NCBI GenBank assembly: GCA_964396335.1
Contig: CAYNEX010000125.1
Coordinates: 1 to 7,446 of the forward strand
DNA from: ZC4RG30 sp964396335
Lineage (GTDB): Bacteria > Pseudomonadota > Gammaproteobacteria > Steroidobacterales > Steroidobacteraceae
Reading direction: 5' to 3'
Length of the DNA: 7,446 bases
The notes under the pieces were generated by a model, which saw nothing but the letters and a program-made list of their open reading frames with translations, made no database searches and was not told where the DNA came from. How positions within the stretch are numbered: the first letter of the stretch is position 1; each line of letters opens with the position of its first letter. A program made the translations under genes and the position numbers. Shown here one piece after another: positions 1 through 7,100 of this stretch.

Positions 1-2514
1 CCAGGTGGCATCCATGCCGAGGCTGCGGGATTCGCCGAACACCACCATCGGGCCGACCGAACCGGTGATGCTGGACAGCTCATAGGGGCGGTTGAACAAG
101 TTGCGCACCCACAGCCCCACCGACAGGCGGCCGCCCAGCGCCGGCAGGTCCTGCAGGCTGGCCCGGGCATTCACGACCAGCGTCGGACGCGATCGGATCA
201 AGTCGGCGTTGTAGGTGTAGAGGCCGGTGGCGTATTCGGCATCCGCATGCAGCGACAGCGGCGCGCCATCCAGCTGGCCCAGCGCCAGGTCCAGCTCCAG
301 CGTGGCCGCATGGCGCGGCGCATACACCGGCGCCATGCGCATGTCCTCGTCGGTGAACGGATTGCGCTGCGCCGGGATGCGCACATCGGACCAGGTGTAG
401 CTGCCGGCCAGCTGCAGGCGTGCGCTCAGCGCCACCGCCCCCTCGGCTTCGATGCCCTGGATGTCCGCCGGCCGGTCGGTGTTCAGCGTCTCGGTGGCAA
501 CCGGGTTGTCGGGATTGAAGAAGTTCACCTGCAGGTCCCGGTAGGTCATGTCGAAGACATTCAGCGCCAGGCGCGCACGTCCATCACTGCGCGTGGCGTG
601 CAGGCCGGCCTCGAGGCTGTGCACCTCCTCCGGATCAAAGGTACGGAAGCTGGCGGAGCGCGAATTGGCACCACCGGCGCGATAGGCCGAGGCCCAGCGC
701 AGGTAGGTATTGAGCTGCGGAGTCCAGTCCCACACCAGCGACAACGATGGATCCAGCCGCGAGGAATGGAAGCGGTAGCGATATTCCGGCGGCGCCGGTT
801 CCCCCTGCAGCAGCGTCAGCTGACCGTGCTTGTCATCGCGTGTGTACCGCGCGCCGGCGGTGGCGGTGAGCCGGTTGCCGGCCACCGGCAGGCGCCAGCT
901 GGCCTGGCCGAACAGCGCGCGTGAGCGGCTGTGGTTGGTGCTGGCGCGCGATACCGGCACGCCGCTGGCGTCGGCACGCACCACCCTCGCCTCGGTGCCC
1001 TCCTCGTTGAACTGGTTGGAGAAGAACTCCAGCGCCTGGTCGCTGGCGCGCTCGACGAAGAAGTAGGAACCGGCGATCCATTCGACCGCGCCGGTGGTGG
1101 CGATCAGCTGCACTTCGTGGCTGAACTGCTTCTGCGCCAGGTCGGCGATGCTGGCGCGCGCGAACAGGCGCAACGGCGCGAAGGCCTCGGTGGCGCCGGC
1201 CCAGTTGTCGAACTGCGACTGCTCGAGCCTGCGCCAGGCGGCCAGCGACTTCAGCTCCAGCGCCCCGGACAACCGCCAGCTCAAGGTCAGCGCATGGCCG
1301 CCGATGCGTCCGCGGCTGGGTTCCAGCGGCACCGCGGTGCGCGCCGTGCGCACCGGTCGTGTCTCGAGGTTGAACAGCGGCGCGAGGTTCTCCGGCTGGC
1401 TGTCCACCTCGGTGAGATGCAGATAGAACGGCGCCGAATCATCCGCGGCGGCATCGAATGCATACAGCAGGTCCAGGTCCCCGGCCGGTTGCCACAGCAG
1501 CTGCGCGCGCACGCCGCGCCGGCGCAGCTGGCCATAGTCCCAGGCATCGGGCTGCGGGTTGCGCACCAGGCCATCCTGTTCGCGCAAGGTGCCGTCCACC
1601 TTCAGCGCCAGGTCACCGACGCGCGGCAAATCCACGCTCAGTGCGGTGCGCAGGCCGCCGCGGTCATGCACGCCCACCGTCTGCTGCAGGGCGTATTCAC
1701 CCAGTGGCCGGCGCGTCACCACACTCACCGCGCCACCCATGGCATTGCGCCCGAACAGCGTGCCCTGCGGACCGCGCAGCACCTCGATGCGCTCCACGTC
1801 CTGCAGCTCCACGCTCAATCCCTGGCTGCGACCCAGGTAGATGCCGTCGGTGTAGATGCCCACGCCCGCGTCGCGGCTGATCTGGCTGACATCGCCGGAA
1901 TGGATGCCGCGCATGCCGATGGCCAGCGCCGAAGTGCGGCCGATCTGGCTGGCCACGCGCAGCGAGGGCACGGCGCCGGAGAAGAGGTCGGTGAAGCTGC
2001 TGATGCCGCGTCGTTCCATCACGTCCGCGTTGAGCACCGTGACAGACAGCGCCGTGTCGTGCAGCAGCCGCGGCCGCTTCTCGGCGGTGACGATGACCTC
2101 CTCGAGCGTGCGCTCGGCCATCGACGCGGGATCGGCGGACTGCATCTGCGCGCGCCGCGCATTGGCCGATGCGCGCGGCGTGCGTGCGGCAGCCGCGGCG
2201 GCGGATCTCGCCGCCTTGGAAATCACGATGGTGTCCTCGCCCACCTGCCGGTAGGAAAGGCCGGTGCCTTGCAGCAGGCGCTCAAGGCCCTCGGCAATCG
2301 GCAGCCGGCCCTGCACACCGGGCGTGCTGATCTCGGTCAGGCCCGGCTCGCCGGACATCAGCTGCAGGCCGCTCTGTTCAGAGAATCGGATGATGGCTTC
2401 GGCCATCGGCCCACCGGCCACCTGGAATTCGGTTTCGCGCGCCAGCGTCTGCGCCCGGGCCGGCAGCCAGAGCATGGCGAGCAGGCACAAGGCAACGATG
2501 CCGCGCAGGCTCAT
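1..2514 (-). CDS. TonB-dependent outer-membrane receptor with N-terminal STN signalling domain (FecA-type transducer), 3' end cut by the window
   Basis: I translated this frame by hand from ATG at 2514: it stays open for 838 codons to base 1. A signal peptide (residues 1-21, cleavage probably ARA|Q) is followed by an STN domain (about 28-99), an Ala/Arg-rich linker (99-137), a TonB box EEVIVTAEKR (138-147), a plug (about 150-270, with DVERIEVLRGPQGTLFGRN at 239-257) and a beta-barrel. The visible end, NLFNRPYELSS then FGESRSLGMDATW, looks like the last strands, so probably only a few residues are missing. By family, such receptors take up a ligand using TonB energy and signal through STN to a FecR protein, here encoded immediately upstream. 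The ATG overlaps the fecR-like stop (ATGA), and the nearest GGAG lies 15 bases upstream, so translation probably depends on coupling. The mature part has no cysteine. Ligand unknown; a ferric chelate is usual for STN receptors but not shown here. Confidence 0.95.
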   Translation of the reverse strand, partial: MSLRGIVALCLLAMLWLPARAQTLARETEFQVAGGPMAEAIIRFSEQSGLQLMSGEPGLTEISTPGVQGRLPIAEGLERLLQGTGLSYRQVGEDTIVISKAARSAAAAAARTPRASANARRAQMQSADPASMAERTLEEVIVTAEKRPRLLHDTALSVTVLNADVMERRGISSFTDLFSGAVPSLRVASQIGRTSALAIGMRGIHSGDVSQISRDAGVGIYTDGIYLGRSQGLSVELQDVERIEVLRGPQGTLFGRNAMGGAVSVVTRRPLGEYALQQTVGVHDRGGLRTALSVDLPRVGDLALKVDGTLREQDGLVRNPQPDAWDYGQLRRRGVRAQLLWQPAGDLDLLYAFDAAADDSAPFYLHLTEVDSQPENLAPLFNLETRPVRTARTAVPLEPSRGRIGGHALTLSWRLSGALELKSLAAWRRLEQSQFDNWAGATEAFAPLRLFARASIADLAQKQFSHEVQLIATTGAVEWIAGSYFFVERASDQALEFFSNQFNEEGTEARVVRADASGVPVSRASTNHSRSRALFGQASWRLPVAGNRLTATAGARYTRDDKHGQLTLLQGEPAPPEYRYRFHSSRLDPSLSLVWDWTPQLNTYLRWASAYRAGGANSRSASFRTFDPEEVHSLEAGLHATRSDGRARLALNVFDMTYRDLQVNFFNPDNPVATETLNTDRPADIQGIEAEGAVALSARLQLAGSYTWSDVRIPAQRNPFTDEDMRMAPVYAPRHAATLELDLALGQLDGAPLSLHADAEYATGLYTYNADLIRSRPTLVVNARASLQDLPALGGRLSVGLWVRNLFNRPYELSSITGSVGPMVVFGESRSLGMDATW
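2511..2514 (-). other. ATGA stop/start overlap between FecR-like and STN-receptor genes
   Basis: The FecR-like stop TGA (2513-2511) overlaps ATG 2514-2512 of the STN receptor. The only GGAG nearby (2533-2530) is 15 bases upstream, so the receptor probably relies on ribosomes finishing the FecR-like gene. Confidence 0.8.
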
Positions 2515-3509
2515 GGCGCGCCGGCGAAACTCCGTGCGGGCCTCGCCCGGGACAGCACCATGAAGCGACCGTCCGGCAGTTCGAGCAATGTGACCGGCAA
2601 TGCATCGGGCAGTGCCTCGAGCCAGCGGTCGATGCGGTCAGGATGGGCCACGCCGGTGAAGGTCAGCCCGGCCACCTCGCGGTCGCCGATCAGGATTTCG
2701 CGCGGGGCATAGCGGTTCAGCGTGGCGATCACCTGGGCCAGCGGTTCATCGACGAAGCCCAGCACGCCGTTCCGCCACGAGGTGCTCAGCGCCACATCCA
2801 CCCGGCGCGGGGAGGACAGGCCGCCGCCATGCTCGTGCAGCAACTGCTCGCCCGCAGCCAGGCGGATGACGGCCGGCCGGAGATCGGCGCCCTGCCCCGC
2901 ATCGTTCAGGCGCACTTCAACGCTGCCTTCGGTCACGGTCACGGCGGTGCTGGCCGCCTGCCGGCGCACATCGAATGCGGTGCCCAGCGCGGTGACCTCC
3001 AGTTCCCCGGCATGGACCACGAAGGGCCTGCCGCGATCGTGTGCTACGGTCACATACATCTGTCCTTGATGCAGGTGGACGCGGCGCCACTGCCGCGCGT
3101 AGGCGACTTGCGCCTCACTCTGCCCCCCGAGTTCCATTATCGTCCCATCCGGCAGGCCGGTGCGCAGGATTTCACCCTGCAGCGATTTCACCAGCCGGAC
3201 CGCTTCGGCCTCCGCGGGGCGGAAGGTCAGCCAGCCAGCAAGTGTCAGCGCAACGGCCAGCGCGGCAATGCCGGCCGCCATGGCCAGCCACGAGAAGCCG
3301 CGGCGTGGCGGGGCTTCCTGCACCGTGGCAGTGGCATGCCAGGCGGCCGCGATGCCGTCGAAGGCGCGCTGGTTGGCCGGATCACGCGCGCACCATTCCA
3401 GCCACTGCTCCACCGTCCCGGCGTCGTCTTCTTCCTGCAGGCGCTGCAGCCACTCGGCTGCCTCGGCAAGTCGTTCCACATCCTGGCGTACCGGGTCGGC
3501 GGTGCTCAT
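2511..3509 (-). CDS. FecR-family anti-sigma factor / sigma regulator, single-pass inner-membrane protein
   Basis: The 332-residue protein has the FecR order. A cytoplasmic N-terminal domain (about 12-60; AAEWLQRL, then RDPANQRAF, with Trp20, Trp36, Trp57) should bind the sigma factor. One hydrophobic helix (about 72-96) is preceded by Arg69-Arg70. The periplasmic FecR domain (about 105-205) holds LPDGT, HQGQMYV and ALGTAFDVR (174-182). A C-terminal STN-like domain (about 248-320; FVDEPLAQVIATLNRY) should contact the STN domain of the receptor encoded next. By family, it holds the sigma factor inactive and, after a receptor signal and proteolysis, releases it, sometimes as a positive cofactor. 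I chose ATG at 3509 over an in-frame ATG at 3521 because 3509 overlaps the sigma stop as ATGA and has GGAAG five bases upstream. Its own stop overlaps the receptor start in the same way. Orthology to E. coli fecR is not claimed. Confidence 0.95.
   Translation of the reverse strand: MSTADPVRQDVERLAEAAEWLQRLQEEDDAGTVEQWLEWCARDPANQRAFDGIAAAWHATATVQEAPPRRGFSWLAMAAGIAALAVALTLAGWLTFRPAEAEAVRLVKSLQGEILRTGLPDGTIMELGGQSEAQVAYARQWRRVHLHQGQMYVTVAHDRGRPFVVHAGELEVTALGTAFDVRRQAASTAVTVTEGSVEVRLNDAGQGADLRPAVIRLAAGEQLLHEHGGGLSSPRRVDVALSTSWRNGVLGFVDEPLAQVIATLNRYAPREILIGDREVAGLTFTGVAHPDRIDRWLEALPDALPVTLLELPDGRFMVLSRARPARSFAGAP
3506..3509 (-). other. ATGA stop/start overlap between sigma and FecR-like genes
   Basis: The sigma stop TGA (3508-3506) shares bases with ATG 3509-3507 of the FecR-like gene. 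This arrangement is typical of translational coupling and would keep sigma and its regulator in fixed ratio. GGAAG at 3519-3515 provides an additional ribosome site. Confidence 0.8.
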
Positions 3510-4126
3510 GTGAACTTCCATCCTGTCCGGGCGATGGCATCGTCGCGTGAGAGGCCATCGAAGCGCAGTCGCAGGTACACCAGGACGCGTGTCACATGGT
3601 GGCGCACCATGCGGTCGGTGATGCCCAGTTCCGCGGCGATCTGCTGCTGGCTCTTCTCCTCGATGCGGAACATCACGAAGGCCCGCCGGGATGCGGCCGG
3701 CACCTCGGCCAGGAATCGCTGCGCATCGCGCACCTGCTGCTGTTGCAGCAGGCCGGCCTCGGGCTCCTCCGGCGTGGATTGCAGTTCGTCGAACAGCCCC
3801 ACCGACGACAGGCGCGCTTCGGTCATGCGCCGGCGCAGTCGGTCCACCGCCAGGTTGCTGGCGACGCGGAACAGGTAGGCGCGCAGGAAGCTGGTGACGC
3901 CCGGGCGCTCCAGTTGCAGCAGCCGGACGTAGGCCTCCTGTGCGACTTCGAGGGCTTCCTGGCGCGATCGCAATCGCAGCGCCTGGAAGCCGACCAGCGA
4001 TTCATTGTGCTCGCGGAACAGCCGTTCGAGTTCGCGCGCCCGCTCCGTGCCATCGGTGGCTGCCGGCGATGCAGCCACCGATGCCTCACCATCCACGGCC
4101 AGACGCTTCGGTTCGTCCGCGTGCAT
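3506..4126 (-). CDS. FecI-like ECF RNA polymerase sigma factor
   Basis: Protein of 206 residues from ATG 4126. Region 2 spans about 33-101 (core-binding and -10 recognition helices, including EALEVAQEAYVRLLQ and RAYLFRVASNLAVDRLRRR). A linker with four glutamines (128-131) follows. Region 4 spans about 135-190, with VPAASRRAFVMFRIEEKSQQ and a helix-turn-helix around QQIAAELGITDRMVRHHVTR for -35 recognition. There is no region 1 or 3, as expected for ECF factors. By context it is the output of the surface-signalling pathway and likely activates this operon. The start is uncertain. ATG 4126 lies 10 bases after the upstream receptor stop with a poor ribosome site, while GTG 4078 (codon 17) has GTGAGG five bases upstream. 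Residues 1-30 are an Ala/Ser/Thr-rich extension ahead of region 2, and the protein is longer than E. coli FecI (173 aa). An inverted repeat lies in this extension. Confidence 0.95.
   Translation of the reverse strand: MHADEPKRLAVDGEASVAASPAATDGTERARELERLFREHNESLVGFQALRLRSRQEALEVAQEAYVRLLQLERPGVTSFLRAYLFRVASNLAVDRLRRRMTEARLSSVGLFDELQSTPEEPEAGLLQQQQVRDAQRFLAEVPAASRRAFVMFRIEEKSQQQIAAELGITDRMVRHHVTRVLVYLRLRFDGLSRDDAIARTGWKFT
3515..3519 (-). promoter_or_regulatory. Ribosome binding site of the FecR-like gene
   Basis: Minus-strand GGAAG followed by TTCAC and ATG 3509. The five-base spacing supports the start at 3509; the alternative ATG at 3521 lies upstream of this site and cannot use it. Confidence 0.6.
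4051..4083 (-). repeat. Perfect 13-bp inverted repeat inside the 5' end of the sigma gene
   Basis: Minus-strand arms CATCGGTGGCTGC (4083-4071) and GCAGCCACCGATG (4063-4051) are exact complements around a 7-base loop. The hairpin begins 44 bases into the sigma gene and encodes its Ala/Ser/Thr-rich N-terminal extension, not the sigma domains. There is no T-run, so it is not an ordinary terminator. It could lower sigma expression relative to the receptor gene upstream, or mask the GTG at 4078. Confidence 0.75.
4076..4090 (-). promoter_or_regulatory. Alternative ribosome site and GTG start within the sigma gene
   Basis: On the minus strand GGTGAGG, five bases, then GTG at 4078-4076, in frame as codon 17 of the sigma gene. 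Its spacing and match are better than anything before ATG 4126. The resulting 190-residue protein would still contain regions 2 and 4 whole. The GTG sits in the outer arm of the inverted repeat at 4051-4083. Confidence 0.35.
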
Positions 4127-4136
4127 GGCGTGTGCT

Positions 4137-7100
4137 TCAGAACCTCAGCCGCAGGGTCATGTAATAACGCCGCCCCAGCACGTCATAGACATTGGTCAGC
4201 GTCTGGCCCAGCGCCTGGCTGGTGGGCGTGCGTCCATAGATCGGCGGGTCACGGTCCAGCAGGTTGTCGATGCCGCCCGACAGCGTCACCGTGTCGCTGA
4301 AGTCGTAACCGCCGAACAGGTTGAACAGGCTGTAGGAGCCGCCCACACCCTGGTTCAGCGTATCCGGGTTGGCCGCATGATCCGCGTGCCGCAGCTTCGG
4401 ATAGAACCGCCAGGTCAGGCCCGCCTGCACCGGTCCGTTGGAATAACGCGCGGTGGTCACGGTGCGGTACTCGAACAGGCCGCCGCGACTGGCGGTGCCA
4501 TCCAGGTCGCGGATCGACTGGCCGGGAAACTCCTGCTCCTTGAACGACAACAGCCTGTTGGCCGACACGTTCAGCGACAGCGCACCGGGCAGGCTTTCCA
4601 TGCCCAGGTCCGCCAGCGGCGCGCGCCATGCGAAGCTCAGGTCGATGCCCGAGGTCTCCAGCCTGCCGAGGTTGGCGAACGGCGTGAAGGTGCGCACGCG
4701 CGCGCCTGACACCTCGTCGCGCTCGATGCGGCGGCACATGCCGTTCGGGTCATCCAGCGAATAGGTCGGGTTGCTGACGCCATTGCGGTTGAAGCACAGC
4801 TCGTAGGCGGTGGTATTGCTGACCGCGGCGATCGCATCGCTGATCTTCGCCTGGTACCAGTCCACCGACAGCGACATGTTGTTGAAGGCCGCGTGGCTGA
4901 ACGGCGAGGTCAGCACGAAGCCGGCCGTCCAGGTCCTGCCCTTCTCGCTTTTCAGGTCCGGGTTGCCCGAGGACACCGCGATCTCCGCGGCCACGCCCGA
5001 GCCGAAGGCGTAGTTGTCCGGGTCGGCATCGAAGTCGGAGCTGCCCGAGCCGATGATGGCCGAGCACAGCTGCTGGATCTGCGCGCGATTGGTGGTGTTG
5101 GTGGCCACATTGCCCCAGGACACCGAGCCGGTGCCGGCGCTGAGGCAGGGATCGATGCCCACCGCCACGGTGTTGGTCACGCCGCGGAACAGCTCGTCGA
5201 TGTTCGGCGCGCGGTTGGCCAGCTGGTAACCGCCACGGATGCGCAGCGAATCAACCGGCGCCCAGTTCACCAGCGCCTTGTAGGTCGGCACGCTCTTGCC
5301 CGGGTTGTACGAGGAATGACGCGCGCCCAGTTCCAGCTCCAGCGAGCGCGCCAGCGGCAGGTCACGCAGCACGGGCAGCAGCAGTTCGCCGTAGACCTCC
5401 TTCACCCTGGTCTCGCCGCCGGTCCAGGAGGCGCGGAACACACCTGCCGGCACGTCGATGGTGTTGTTCACGTCACGCGCCGGGTCGGGCGTGAAGCTGA
5501 ACTCGTTGCGCCGATAGCTGACGCCCGCCGCGGCGCGCACCTGGCCGGCCGGCAGACTGAACAGGCCGCCCTGCAGGTTCGCTTCGAGCACATCCTGGAC
5601 CAGGTCGGTGCGGTCGACGGTGTTCACCACCACTGCGTCCTTGCAGTCCTGGGTGACTTCGAAGCGTTCGAAGATCGGGATGCCGCTGGTGCAGGTGACG
5701 GTGCCGTCGGCGAAGCTGGCATTGCGGCCATAGTTCGGCGAGGCGATCAGGTCGGCCCAGCGCTGCGTCGACACATTGCCGCCATAGGCGGCGGTGGTGT
5801 GCGTTTCACCATGCGTGAAATAGGCTTCCCAGGTCCAGTCGCCGAGGCCGAGGCGGCCCTCGAGGCCCGCCAGTACCTGGTAGAGCTGGGTGCGGTTCTC
5901 GGTGGTGCGCAGCGGCAGGAACAGCGGGACCAGGCCCAGGTTCCAGTTCGAACCCACTCCGGCCGTTACCAGCGGTGCGCCGGTGGACGGATCGAACTGC
6001 GTCGTGCTGAGCACATTCGGTCCGCGCGAATCGAGCAGCGTCGCGAGGTCCTGCGGCACCGGCCAGACCAGCGAGGTCGGACAGCCGCCGACGGCGGGAC
6101 AGCCACTGAGGCCCAGCGCACCGCCATCGAGGTATTCCGGCCGCGTATTGCCCAGCTCATCCACCGAGGGTGCATAGACCTGCGGACCATAGGGTACTGC
6201 GGCGGCAAAGCCGCTGTAGATCGGCGCGCCACGCTGGCGCGAGCTGTGCACCTCGGTGTTCACGAACGAAGCGCGCGTGAAGGCGCTCACGCCACGGCCC
6301 AGGTCATAACGGGCACGGGCGAACATCGAGTAGCGTTCCAGCGGGCTCGACAGCCAGGTGTCCAGCTCGTTCTCGCGCAGTGTGCCGCCGACGACCTTGT
6401 ACTGGCCCTCGCCCACCGGTCCGTTGAAACCGATGCCGTTCTGCTCGAGGCGGAAGATGCTGTTGTCTTCGTTGAAGAGGAACACGCCGCCGCGCGGGAT
6501 GTCGGCCACGCGGCCCGGGAACAGCGCATTGGCGGCATCCTGCGAGGGCTGGTTGCCGGCCACCGGCTCGTAGCCGGGCGCATTGAAGCGTGACAGCACG
6601 CGGAATCCCGCCGTGGTGGTGTCGTACAGCTCCTCGCGGAAGAAGGCGCGCTCATGCCACCTGGCCAGCTTGCGCTCGGTCCACTCCACGCCCAGCATGG
6701 CATTGCCGCGGCCGTCGCCGAGATTGGCGCCCAGCAGCGCGCTGAGGCGGTATTCCTCGCCATCGCCGGCTTCGGTCACGCCACCGCGGGCATCGAGCAC
6801 GGCGCCCTGGAAATTGTCCTTGATCTTGAAGTTGGTGACACCGCCCATCGCGTCGGCGCCATACACCGCCGAGGCGCCGCCGCTGATGATCTCCACGCTC
6901 TCGATGGCCGATGAGGGAATGGTGTTGGTGTCGATCACCAGCGAGGCATTGGCCGGCTGCGCGCGGCGCCCGTCGATCAGCACCAGCGTGCGGTTGGTGC
7001 CGAGGCCGCGCATGTTCACCGACGAAGCGCCGACGGTGTTGGTGGATCCGGGCTGGATGTCGGCGGCGAGGAACTGCGTGTTGGCCGGCACGAACTGAGG

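Noticed and set aside
247..924. Plus-strand open frame of 225 codons near the left edge
   Set aside because: It is antisense to the receptor barrel and has no family features.
2156..2175. 7-bp GC-rich stem CGCGCAT/ATGCGCG in the STN receptor gene
   Set aside because: It lies in Ala/Arg-coding low-complexity sequence where short GC stems are expected; no positional reason for function.
2485..2487. Cys10 of the STN receptor as a lipoprotein cysteine
   Set aside because: It lies mid-way in the hydrophobic core without a lipobox; cleavage after ARA at residue 21 fits a normal signal peptide.
931..2712. Plus-strand open frame of 593 codons opposite the STN receptor
   Set aside because: Its composition (Arg, His, Gln, Ala, Gly rich, no recognisable domain) is that of an antisense mirror of a GC-rich gene. 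The minus-strand frame encodes complete STN, TonB box and plug motifs.
3510..3521. ATG at 3521 as the FecR-like start
   Set aside because: It adds only MEVH and lies upstream of the GGAAG site; ATG 3509 gives the ATGA overlap also seen at the next junction.
2643..3878. Plus-strand open frame of 411 codons opposite the FecR-like and sigma genes
   Set aside because: It spans two well-identified minus-strand genes and has the low-complexity composition of an antisense frame.
4893..6593. Plus-strand open frame of 566 codons opposite the large receptor
   Set aside because: Same mirror effect: no motif or credible ribosome site, and it lies wholly within a clearly recognisable receptor barrel.
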